A DNA stretch of 7,749 nt from Clostridia bacterium (GCA_030671905.1 DAOVHK010000066.1:1-7749), one strand, 5' to 3'. Positions 1-6,066 are shown, numbered from the stretch's first letter. Made by a program: numbers and translations. Notes: generated by a model from the sequence alone, not told the origin.

Positions 1-1676
1 ATACCAATGGCACCTTTGATGTTACCAATTATATGAGCAGTTTAAATGAAGGAAGTAACTTTCTGGCTATAGGAAACTGGAATAGCGCAACTACCTCCAG
101 CGACCTTGCTGCTGGAATAAAACTGTATCTTACACAAGAAATCACTCCCACAACTGTAAGTGGCTATCACCATGGCACACCTACAGTTCCCCCGAGTTAT
201 GTATATACGCAAAGCACAGGAAACTGTCTAGGCACATTTAAATTTGACGGTGCAGGAACTATCTCTCAGATTACCCTTACCGAATACGGAACCGGCGATG
301 CGCCTAATGATTTAGAAAATGTAAAACTATTCCAGGACGACGGAGACGGCAACTGGGAACCATTAGAAGATACTACTCAGCTTGGTTCTACAACAACCTT
401 TAGCGGCTCGTCTTCAACAGCCACTTTTTCAGGATTTAATTTCACAGCTGGAGCTACCTGTTATGTTCATGTTGTTCTGGATGTAAAATCAACAGCCTCC
501 CACAACGACACACTTGGAATTGAAATCTCGCAATCCTCTGATGTTACCTCAACAAAGAATGTAACTGCTTCCAGCTGGCCTATGCAATTGGGTGCCTCAA
601 CTATTAGAGATGTTACTTCCCCAGAAGTAATGGCTAAGCCGAGGGAGCCCTGCGGGATAAAGGGGAGATTTCTTAGTTCTAAAGTATTTGAGGTGAGCTG
701 GAGCAAAGTTACTAAAGATACTAGGGGAGAGAAAGAAAATTTAGAGGGATATAATGTCTACAGGGCGACTTCCACTGAAGGAGAGTGGGTGGGAATAAAC
801 TCTGTAGGAAATAGCGTCTTTTCCTCAACGGATGTAGTTAATGGAGAGGTTTACTATTACAGAATCAAGGCAGAAGATATTGATGGCAATGAGAGCAGGG
901 GCTCAATGATTGTAGATACCACGGAAAAGATAAATATAATTGCAGTGGCTGATGATGACCCAAGGAATCAGATAAAGATGTCAAAAGAGATAAATCCAAT
1001 TCTCTACAAGGGGAATGTGTATGATGAGGACATAAACATAGTTTTAGAAAGAGACGATGAGGAAGAGAAAGATGGTGATACCATAACTTGTTATGACATC
1101 AAGGCAATGGAGGCAGATAGTGGAAAAGAGATAAAGGATTTCGTTTTTGCCAGACCACTGGCCAAAATAGTTCTTGCTTACGAAGTTGAAAATGGACATA
1201 TAAAACGAGTATCATCAATTCCAGAAGACCGTGCATCTGAACAATTGGCTCTCTTCTGGTTCAATGGTTTAGAATGGATTAAATTTGGTGGTGAGGTAGA
1301 CGAAGATTTGCATCTGGCGAGTATAAGGTCTAAACGAATTGGTAAGTATATGATCAAAAAATCTCTCCGGGCTACCTCGTTTGTAATTGAGGGGATTCAT
1401 CCGGATAAGATATTCACTCCCAATGGAGATGGCTGGAACGACTACGTTGAAATTCAATATGCTAATCCCAAAGATGGCATCGTAAGTGGTAAGATTTACG
1501 ACCTCAGAGGCGCCCTGGTAGCAGGAATGGAAAAAGGAGGAAATGACGATACTCTAAAATGGGATGGGAAAGATGCGAATAGCAATCCTGTGCCAGGCGG
1601 TGTCTATATCTATCAAATTCAAGTGACTGGTCCTGAGAACAAGGTGATTAATGGGACAGTGGTGGTGGCAAGATAA
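1..1676 (+). CDS. Secreted/surface protein with FN3-like and FlgD/CHU_C-like C-terminal domain, 5' truncated
   Basis: The frame is open from the window edge (first full codon at position 3), so the N-terminus is missing; the ATG at 33 is only an internal Met. About 557 residues are visible, ending in TAA. Counting from the Met at 33, residues 1-200 are Thr/Ser/Gly-rich beta-type sequence without a domain I can name. Residues about 200-295 look like a fibronectin type III domain (EVSWSKV, GYNVYRA, YYYRIKAEDIDGNES). Residues about 300-445 are acidic and unassigned. Residues about 455-547 form a terminal beta-sandwich with KIFTPNGDGWNDY, GKIYDLRG, WDG and GGVYIYQI, ending NGTVVVAR. This motif order matches FlgD Ig-like (PF13860) and gliding-motility/T9SS type-B C-terminal domains, known as sorting or anchoring modules in Bacteroidota. 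Export to the cell surface is inferred. A paralogous copy of the last domain occurs in the next gene. Confidence 0.85.
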   Translation, partial: TNGTFDVTNYMSSLNEGSNFLAIGNWNSATTSSDLAAGIKLYLTQEITPTTVSGYHHGTPTVPPSYVYTQSTGNCLGTFKFDGAGTISQITLTEYGTGDAPNDLENVKLFQDDGDGNWEPLEDTTQLGSTTTFSGSSSTATFSGFNFTAGATCYVHVVLDVKSTASHNDTLGIEISQSSDVTSTKNVTASSWPMQLGASTIRDVTSPEVMAKPREPCGIKGRFLSSKVFEVSWSKVTKDTRGEKENLEGYNVYRATSTEGEWVGINSVGNSVFSSTDVVNGEVYYYRIKAEDIDGNESRGSMIVDTTEKINIIAVADDDPRNQIKMSKEINPILYKGNVYDEDINIVLERDDEEEKDGDTITCYDIKAMEADSGKEIKDFVFARPLAKIVLAYEVENGHIKRVSSIPEDRASEQLALFWFNGLEWIKFGGEVDEDLHLASIRSKRIGKYMIKKSLRATSFVIEGIHPDKIFTPNGDGWNDYVEIQYANPKDGIVSGKIYDLRGALVAGMEKGGNDDTLKWDGKDANSNPVPGGVYIYQIQVTGPENKVINGTVVVAR

Positions 1677-1684
1677 AAGAAGAA

Positions 1685-1792
1685 GGCACCATAAATGGTG
1701 CCCGACCAAATTGGGCTATGGCTCTGGACGAAATGTAGGGGGCGACATTTATGGCGCCCGATAATGTGGGTTCGATCAATCGAACCCCTACA
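1685..1792. repeat. Palindromic intergenic repeat cluster (three hairpins)
   Basis: This stretch occupies most of the gap between the first two genes. Hairpin 1 (1685-1702) is ggcaccat-aa-atggtgcc. Hairpin 2 (1741-1758) is the related ggcgacat-tt-atggcgcc with one A.G mismatch. Hairpin 3 (1768-1787) is gggttcgat-ca-atcgaaccc, a perfect 9-bp stem. TGTAGGGG at 1734-1741 is the reverse complement of CCCCTACA at 1785-1792, so hairpins 2 and 3 sit inside 8-bp terminal inverted repeats. There is no T-tract after any stem, so it is not a typical intrinsic terminator. The layout resembles REP/MITE-like elements of bacterial genomes; family membership is inferred. A third relative of hairpin 1 lies at 7365. 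Confidence 0.75.
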
Positions 1793-1795
1793 AAC

Positions 1796-1801
1796 AAGGA
1801 G
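1796..1801 (+). promoter_or_regulatory. Shine-Dalgarno site deciding the start at 1808
   Basis: AAGGAG lies 6 nt upstream of the ATG at 1808. The in-frame upstream ATG at 1751 lies inside the palindrome cluster, lacks a comparable site, and would put a hydrophilic stretch ahead of the hydrophobic signal segment. The 1808 start is therefore preferred. Confidence 0.75.
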
Positions 1802-1807
1802 CGAAAA

Positions 1808-2236
1808 ATGAAAAAGATGAAATATATGGTTAAAGTTATTCTGGTCTTGTCTGCTTTGTTCATCTTGGAGTGCACACAATTGGGAGGGAGGACAGAGGAG
1901 TATTATAGAGGCTATGTTGATGGAAAATTTGGTGCAACTTCCTTTGAGATTAAAGTCCACCCGAATAAGATATTTACTCCCAATGGTGATGGCTGGAATG
2001 ACTATTTCGAGATTCAATATGACAACCCATATGATGCTTTAGTGAGTGGTAAGATCTATGATATTAAAGGAAGATTGGTTGCCGATATGGAAAAAGATGA
2101 ACACAAAGAGAGATTAATTTGGGATGGAAATGGTGTTAACAATGATCCTGTAACAGGTGGTTTATATATTTATCAAGTGGAAGTCTATGGTCCTGAGAAT
2201 AAAATAATTAAAGGGATAGTAATTTTAGTGAGATAG
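1808..2236 (+). CDS. Small exported protein, almost only a FlgD/CHU_C-type (T9SS type-B-like) C-terminal domain
   Basis: This 142-aa protein starts MKKMKYMVK, followed by a hydrophobic segment (VILVLSALFILEC, residues 9-21) that acts as signal sequence. Cys21 could be a lipidation site, but Glu at -1 is not a normal lipobox. After a linker of about 25 residues, the rest (about residues 46-142) is one domain with HPNKIFTPNGDGWNDY, SGKIYDIKG, WDG and GGLYIYQVEV. By eye it is roughly 60-65% identical over 92 aligned residues, without gaps, to the end of the preceding protein. No catalytic or other module is present. It may be a cell-surface adaptor, or a remnant or duplicate of a sorting domain; its role is unknown. 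The PorV-like barrel gene starts 11 nt downstream, so the two are probably co-transcribed. Confidence 0.85.
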   Translation: MKKMKYMVKVILVLSALFILECTQLGGRTEEYYRGYVDGKFGATSFEIKVHPNKIFTPNGDGWNDYFEIQYDNPYDALVSGKIYDIKGRLVADMEKDEHKERLIWDGNGVNNDPVTGGLYIYQVEVYGPENKIIKGIVILVR

Positions 2237-2247
2237 GGAGGAATAAA

Positions 2248-3837
2248 ATGAGAAGATTGATATGGAAAAGCATGTTAATACTATTGTTTACTTTTACCTG
2301 GAATTTGCCTTCAGCCTTTGCTCAATTTGAGGATTTGGGAGTGGGTGCCCGGGGAATTGGAATGGCAAATGCCTTTACTGGTTTAGCTGATGATGGTTAT
2401 TCCATCTATTATAATCCAGCAGGGTTGGGGAGAATCGGGTGGCAGGAGCTGGTTCTGGATTATGGGAAACTTTATTGGGGACTTGATGATAACTCAAATT
2501 TGGGACAAAGTTTTATTGGTTATACTCATTATATTGATAATTTGGGAAAGTTGAAAATAGATGGGACATTTGGATTCGGTTGGTTAAACTTTGCTTTGAC
2601 GCGCTATTACCGGGAAGATACTTTTATGCTTGCCTACGGAAAGAGAATTTGCGATTTTAGGGCAGGTTCGCTTAAGGCAGGGCTGAGTCTTAAAGTTCTC
2701 TACAAAGGGTTTAAAAAGACACTCTATACTGAGAACGCCATCAATCTGGACACAGGTCAACTTAAGGGAGGAAGAGATCCTGTCTTCAAGAACGGCTATT
2801 CCCATACAGGTTTCAGTACCAACCTTGGACTTCTCTACGACCTGGGTAGGCACCATTCCTTTGCCTTAACGCTGAATGACATTAACCAGCCAAATATGGG
2901 CTTAGCCGACAAAGATAGAGTGGCTCTGACGACAAAGTTAGGTTACGCTTACAGAAGCAGGAATTTCAATATGACATCAGACCTTATTTTCAAAAGAAGA
3001 AACATTACCATTTCAGCAGGCACTGAGAAGTGGTTTATGGGTAAGACTTTGGCTGTCAGAGGTGGTTTGGGTATTGGTACGAGAGAATATGCCAGCCTCT
3101 CTCTGGGAGCAAGTTATAGATATAGTAGACTCTTTCAATTCGATTATGGCTTTGTCTATCCTTTGAGAGGCGTCTCCAGCTTTTCTGGCTCGCATCGGTT
3201 CTCACTTACCTTAAGATTTGGTGTTAAAACTCCTGAAGAGGCGCTTGAGGAGGAGTTGAAAAGAACCAAATCTGAACTCGAATCGGCTAAGGAAGCAGCC
3301 CAAAAAGCAAGACTTGAAGCTGAAGAGATAATGAAAGCCAAAGAGACATCAAAGAGAGAGATAGAGGAAGCTCAAGGAAGAGAACGACAAGCCGAAGAGA
3401 AGTTGCTTCTGGTTGAGACTAAATTACGTAGAGTTGGGGAGGAATTACGTCGGGTCAAAGAGAAAGCAAGAATAGAAGCACAAGAACAGGCAAAGGAAAA
3501 ACTGATTAAAAAGTATTGGGATAGAGGATTCAGTTACTACCAGAAAGACGAATATGAGAAAGCTATTGCTGAGATTGGGAAAATTCTGGAATTAGACCCA
3601 AATCATCTTGAAGCGGGATGGCTCATAAATCAAGCGGAAGAAAAAATCGAAGAAAGAATTAGAAAAGAAGTTGAAATGTGTTATACTCGTGGGCTGAAAG
3701 CCTATTCCGAAGATCGTTTACAAGAGGCGGTTAAAGAATGGAAAGAGGCCTTGAAATTGGATCCAGAGAATGAGAAGATTCAAAAAGCACTGGAAGGAGT
3801 TGAAAAAGAACTTCCGTTGAGAGAGGAAAAGAGATGA
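2248..3837 (+). CDS. PorV/UPF0164-like outer-membrane beta-barrel with coiled-coil and TPR tail
   Basis: 529 aa; SD GGGAGG lies 6 nt before the ATG. A signal peptide with probable cleavage after AFA (residue 25) is followed by FEDLGVGARGIGMANAFTGL, then ADDGYSIYYNPAGLG. This is the hallmark start of PorV/PorQ, UPF0164 and FadL-like barrels. Residues about 26-325 show alternating beta strands ending RFSLTLRFGV, as expected for an outer-membrane barrel. Residues about 328-420 are Glu/Lys/Arg-rich heptad-like coiled coil. Residues about 421-522 hold two TPR-like repeats (YWDRGFSYYQKDEYEKAI and CYTRGLKAYSEDRLQEAV, each followed by a LDP turn). PorV proteins are normally just the barrel, so the tail is an extension that would reach into the periplasm. 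In T9SS organisms PorV receives cargo bearing C-terminal domains like those of the two upstream genes; that role here is inferred from context. The stop codon overlaps the kinase start (ATGA). Confidence 0.85.
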   Translation: MRRLIWKSMLILLFTFTWNLPSAFAQFEDLGVGARGIGMANAFTGLADDGYSIYYNPAGLGRIGWQELVLDYGKLYWGLDDNSNLGQSFIGYTHYIDNLGKLKIDGTFGFGWLNFALTRYYREDTFMLAYGKRICDFRAGSLKAGLSLKVLYKGFKKTLYTENAINLDTGQLKGGRDPVFKNGYSHTGFSTNLGLLYDLGRHHSFALTLNDINQPNMGLADKDRVALTTKLGYAYRSRNFNMTSDLIFKRRNITISAGTEKWFMGKTLAVRGGLGIGTREYASLSLGASYRYSRLFQFDYGFVYPLRGVSSFSGSHRFSLTLRFGVKTPEEALEEELKRTKSELESAKEAAQKARLEAEEIMKAKETSKREIEEAQGRERQAEEKLLLVETKLRRVGEELRRVKEKARIEAQEQAKEKLIKKYWDRGFSYYQKDEYEKAIAEIGKILELDPNHLEAGWLINQAEEKIEERIRKEVEMCYTRGLKAYSEDRLQEAVKEWKEALKLDPENEKIQKALEGVEKELPLREEKR

Positions 3838-4904
3838 AATTAAAGACCAAGTTTTCCTTATTCGCTTCTCTTCTTGTCACTATGGTGCTGGCGGCTACAG
3901 GCTTTCTTTTTCTGACTTTTGAGAAGCAACATCTTGTTAAGGAAACCAGAGAAAATCAGATTGCTTTAGTTAAGAGTTTAGCAAGCGTCGGCAGGGAAGC
4001 TTTGCTCAGGAACTACGATTTATTCCTCATCGATTATATAAAGACAATAAAAAAAGGAAATAGAGTAGTAACTTATGCTCTATTTATTGACAATGAGGAC
4101 CGAATATTGGCTCATTCTAATCCGCAATTCTTAAGGCAGATTGTAAAGGACACCGTTAGCATAAAAGCTCAAGTAAGCCAGGATCTTCTCATTCAGACGT
4201 ATCAGATGGTTTCAGAAGAGTCTCAGCAGGAAATAATCGATGTTGCCTTGCCAGTCTTTTTAGGTGGACAGAGGAAAGGAACTGCGCGTATAGGATTTTC
4301 CAGGACTGTTTTAGAGGAAGTAATTGAGGGAACTTTGCATGAGACAGGGAAGCGTATTCTTATTGTTGCATTGGGCGTTTTAATTTTTGGACTTTTAGGT
4401 GCTTTTATCCTCGCTGCCACTATGACTAAACCAATTAAAGTATTGGTCAAAGGAGCCGACCTTATTGGTCAGGGGAAGTTAGATACTAAAATAAAAGTTG
4501 AGAGAAAAGACGAATTGGGTTGGTTAGCTCGTAAGTTTAACCAAATGGCTGAAGGACTTAAGGAGCTTGATGAGATGAAAAATGATTTCGTCTCCAGCGT
4601 CACACATGAACTGCGTTCTCCCCTGGCAGCTATTGAAAGTTATGTTAATGAGATGCTTGAAGGGGGGGTAGAAGAATTCGCAAAAACTGGCATTGAGGAT
4701 TTAACTACTATAAAGAACAACACCATTCGTCTTTCACATTTTATTAATGACTTACTGGATACAGCCAAAATAGAAGTGGGTAGAATGGAAGTAAAACCTC
4801 GATTACTCGATTTATCTTCTTTGGTCACGGAAGTGGTCGCTATTTTTATGCCCAAGGCAGAAGGAGAAAAAATCGAGCTCAGAATAGACTTGCCCATCGA
4901 TTGA
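3834..4904 (+). CDS. Membrane sensor histidine kinase, N-terminal part (frame interrupted by TGA at 4902)
   Basis: The start overlaps the previous stop by 4 nt, with AGAGG 7 nt upstream, which suggests translational coupling to the barrel gene. Predicted order: TM1 about residues 8-29, an extracytoplasmic sensor region to about 174 (possibly Cache/PAS-like, with YALFIDNEDRILAHS and GTARIGFS), TM2 about 175-197, HAMP about 198-250, then HisKA with FVSSVTHELRSPLAAIESY, whose phosphorylated His is residue 258. The frame stops at TGA (4902-4904) just before the ATPase N-box. The same frame continues at once with the rest of HATPase_c (next entry). As written this product could dimerise and carry the His, but lacks the ATP-binding site. 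Explanations: sequencing or assembly error, a recent nonsense mutation (for example CGA, TTA or TGG to TGA), or readthrough. The intact protein would be about 484 aa, a normal kinase length. Confidence 0.85.
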   Translation: MKLKTKFSLFASLLVTMVLAATGFLFLTFEKQHLVKETRENQIALVKSLASVGREALLRNYDLFLIDYIKTIKKGNRVVTYALFIDNEDRILAHSNPQFLRQIVKDTVSIKAQVSQDLLIQTYQMVSEESQQEIIDVALPVFLGGQRKGTARIGFSRTVLEEVIEGTLHETGKRILIVALGVLIFGLLGAFILAATMTKPIKVLVKGADLIGQGKLDTKIKVERKDELGWLARKFNQMAEGLKELDEMKNDFVSSVTHELRSPLAAIESYVNEMLEGGVEEFAKTGIEDLTTIKNNTIRLSHFINDLLDTAKIEVGRMEVKPRLLDLSSLVTEVVAIFMPKAEGEKIELRIDLPID

Positions 4905-4910
4905 CCCAAA

Positions 4911-5288
4911 GTGTTTGCTGATGGAGATAGAATAAGGCAAGTCCTCACTAATTTGATAAGCAATGGCATTAAATTTACTTCCTCTGGCGGGAGAGTAGTT
5001 ATTAGTGCTGAAAAGATGATAGATAATCCTGAATTTGTCCTGGTTAAGGTCAGTGATGCCGGGACAGGAATTTCTCCGGAGGAGATGGGTAAGCTCTTTG
5101 ATAAGTTCCACCAGGTAAAAAATGTTAGGGAAAAAGTTAAAGGTGCAAAAGGGACAGGTTTGGGACTGTTCATAGTCAAAAATATTGTGGGGTTACATGG
5201 AGGAAAAGTTTGGGCAAAAAGTAAATTAGGTGAGGGAACTACTTTTGCCTTTACTTTACCAGTTAAAAGTGATAAAATAAAAAGCTAA
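4911..5288 (+). CDS. Histidine kinase, C-terminal HATPase_c part (same frame as the preceding fragment)
   Basis: This is the downstream remainder of the kinase after the in-frame TGA. It has the complete ATP-binding signature: N-box RIRQVLTNLISNGIKFT, G1 DAGTGI, F-box LFDKF, G2 GTGLGLFIVK and a G3-like GEGTTFAFTLP. In joined numbering these are about residues 366-382, 408-413, 421-425, 440-449 and 470-480. The first possible start is GTG at 4911, which corresponds to an ordinary Val within the domain and has no Shine-Dalgarno site. A free-standing gene is therefore unlikely, and one kinase reading from 3834 to 5288 is the better biological unit. It ends TAA, 15 nt before the response-regulator ATG, which fits a kinase-regulator pair. 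Confidence 0.8.
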   Translation: MFADGDRIRQVLTNLISNGIKFTSSGGRVVISAEKMIDNPEFVLVKVSDAGTGISPEEMGKLFDKFHQVKNVREKVKGAKGTGLGLFIVKNIVGLHGGKVWAKSKLGEGTTFAFTLPVKSDKIKS

Positions 5289-5303
5289 AAAGGGAGAACA
5301 GTG

Positions 5304-5687
5304 ATGAAAAAAATCCTTGTTGTTGATGATGAAAAGGATGTACTGGATTTAGTGAGACGTATCTTGGCTCGGGGAGGTTTTGAGGTAATCACTGCCTCGG
5401 ATGGAAAGGAAGGACTGGCAAAAGTCTATAGCGAAGCACCAGATTTAATGATTTTAGATATTAATATGCCCGTGATAAATGGTTGGGAGGTATGTCGAAA
5501 GATAAGAGGAGACCCGTTATATAAGCATCTTCCAATTATCATGCTCACCATAAGGAGAACGAAAAAAGACCAGCTTAAAGGGCTCGACCTCGGTGGTGAC
5601 GAATATATCACCAAACCCTTCTATCCCAAAGAACTCATTGCTCGAGTTAAAACTGTCCTCCAACGCGCTTCCAGCAAAACTTCTTAA
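5304..5687 (+). CDS. Single-domain (CheY-like) response regulator
   Basis: 127 aa, receiver domain only. Acidic pair Asp8/Asp9, phosphoacceptor Asp52 in LMILDINMP, switch Thr82 and Lys104 in the KPF motif are all present. No DNA-binding or enzymatic output domain follows the receiver. AGGGAG at 5291 is 7 nt from the ATG at 5304; the GTG one codon upstream (5301) is in frame but less well spaced. It sits 15 nt behind the kinase frame and is very likely its phosphorylation partner. It may act by protein-protein contact or phosphorelay. If the kinase is really broken, this regulator would depend on another kinase. Confidence 0.9.
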   Translation: MKKILVVDDEKDVLDLVRRILARGGFEVITASDGKEGLAKVYSEAPDLMILDINMPVINGWEVCRKIRGDPLYKHLPIIMLTIRRTKKDQLKGLDLGGDEYITKPFYPKELIARVKTVLQRASSKTS

Positions 5688-5748
5688 GAAAATAGAACTG
5701 ACCCCATTTTTTCTTGGTCGAAATTTAAGAACAGATGGAAATCTCGGT
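5688..5748. other. Intergenic stretch after the response regulator, nothing firm
   Basis: No ORF, no clear terminator and no promoter are visible. It contains only a weak gacc/ggtc inverted pair around a T-run. Together with the structured segment and tRNA-Leu that follow, it belongs to the roughly 440-bp protein-free interval 5688-6130. Confidence 0.4.
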
Positions 5749-5768
5749 TAATGCCGAAGGGGGGACTT
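5749..5768. repeat. Outer copy of a 20-bp direct repeat of the tRNA-Leu 3' end
   Basis: taatgccgaaggggggactt is identical to 5937-5956. The inner copy covers the last 17 nt of tRNA-Leu (discriminator base, acceptor 3' strand, T-stem 3' strand, part of the T-loop) plus 3 nt beyond. Such a repeat is the usual mark of tRNA-targeted integration, but only 168 bp lie between the copies and no integrase is present. It may be a scar or a tRNA-derived duplication. Confidence 0.7.
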
Positions 5769-5879
5769 CTCTTTCACCTCTCCCCGAACTCCCTCGGCGA
5801 AAGAGCCCGCTATCCTCACTGACGCGGTCCTCGCTTTTCCTCCCATGAGGTCGGCGTGAGAATAGCTTCAAATCCCCTT
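5757..5879 (-). ncRNA. Candidate structured RNA or decayed element, three-helix junction (unidentified)
   Basis: Read on the - strand, three helices form a junction. P1 pairs 5870-5879 with 5757-5768 (10 bp, 2-nt bulge). P2 pairs 5856-5866 with 5809-5819 (11 bp) and encloses 36 nt that include a cctc/gagg hairpin at 5839-5850. P3 pairs 5796-5805 with 5769-5778 (10 bp, 17-nt loop). Junction linkers are 3, 3 and 0 nt. Each helix has exactly one non-Watson-Crick position: 5766/5872, 5814/5861 and 5776/5798. All three are C.A in + strand RNA but G.U in - strand RNA, which points to a - strand transcript. It lies downstream of tRNA-Leu on the same strand and could share its promoter. I do not recognise it as RNase P, 6S, SRP or a known riboswitch. 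A palindromic mobile-element remnant is the main alternative. Confidence 0.4.
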
Positions 5880-5936
5880 TGGTTGGAAATATGTCTATTA
5901 GGTTAGTCGAGGTTAAGAGGGAGTGGTTGTCTGTGA

Positions 5937-5956
5937 TAATGCCGAAGGGGGGACTT
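5937..5956. repeat. Inner copy of the 20-bp direct repeat (tRNA-Leu 3' end)
   Basis: Identical to 5749-5768. It overlaps the last 17 nt of tRNA-Leu (5940-5956), so this copy preserves an intact tRNA. The identity breaks immediately on both sides (a versus t before, g versus c after). Confidence 0.75.
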
Positions 5957-6023
5957 GAACCCCCAAGGGCTTTCGCCCACACGGCCCTGAACCGTGCGTG
6001 TTTGCCAATTTCACCACTTCGGC
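5940..6023 (-). tRNA. tRNA-Leu (anticodon CAG)
   Basis: Read on the - strand, this is an 84-nt class II tRNA. Acceptor GCCGAAG pairs with CUUCGGC. The D-arm is a 3-bp GUG/CAC stem with a GG-containing loop. The anticodon arm is CACGG-UUCAGGG-CCGUG, with CAG at positions 34-36, which reads CUG Leu codons. The long variable arm has a GGGC-GAAA-GCCC hairpin typical of tRNA-Leu. The T-arm is GGGGG-UUCAAGU-CCCCC, and the discriminator is A. The CCA end is not encoded, so it must be added enzymatically, unlike the tmRNA further right. Confidence 0.95.
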
Positions 6024-6037
6024 ATAATGTCAAAATA

Positions 6038-6066
6038 ATTTTAATTTAGCATGGAGAAAAAGTCAA
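6038..6066 (-). promoter_or_regulatory. Sigma70-type promoter for tRNA-Leu
   Basis: On the - strand, TTGACT (6066-6061), a 17-nt spacer and TAAAAT (6043-6038) give a near-consensus promoter. Initiation is expected about 8 nt before the tRNA 5' end at 6023. The -35 box shares one base with the terminator-like hairpin. Confidence 0.65.

Noticed and set aside
1751..1807. Upstream ATG extending the small C-terminal-domain protein by 19 residues
   Set aside because: It falls inside the palindromic repeat, has no Shine-Dalgarno site and would bury the signal segment; the ATG at 1808 has AAGGAG at ideal spacing.
4902..4904. Selenocysteine or reassigned TGA codon in the kinase
   Set aside because: No histidine kinase is known to me to use selenocysteine at this site, no convincing SECIS-like hairpin was seen immediately after it, and no other gene here has an in-frame TGA.
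4640..5179. 179-codon open frame on the - strand inside the kinase gene
   Set aside because: It lies opposite a clear HisKA/HATPase_c coding frame, has no recognisable domain or ribosome-binding site, and spans the kinase interruption only by chance. The other antisense open frames at 467-706, 1619-2017, 2584-2856 and 6412-6660 were dropped for similar reasons.
5301..5303. GTG start for the response regulator
   Set aside because: It is one codon before an ATG that has better spacing to AGGGAG.
5690..5725. Transposon-end-like motif (aatagaactgacccc) and a weak terminator after the response regulator
   Set aside because: The motif is vaguely reminiscent of repeats near small transposases, but there is no transposase or partner end here; the gacc/ggtc stem is too short for a terminator.
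5753..5880. RNase P RNA, 6S RNA, SRP RNA or a known riboswitch
   Set aside because: The conserved sequence cores of these families are absent; only the three-helix geometry is supported.
5725..6033. 102-codon open frame on the - strand over tRNA-Leu and the structured segment
   Set aside because: It reads straight through a complete tRNA gene and has no protein-like composition or domain.
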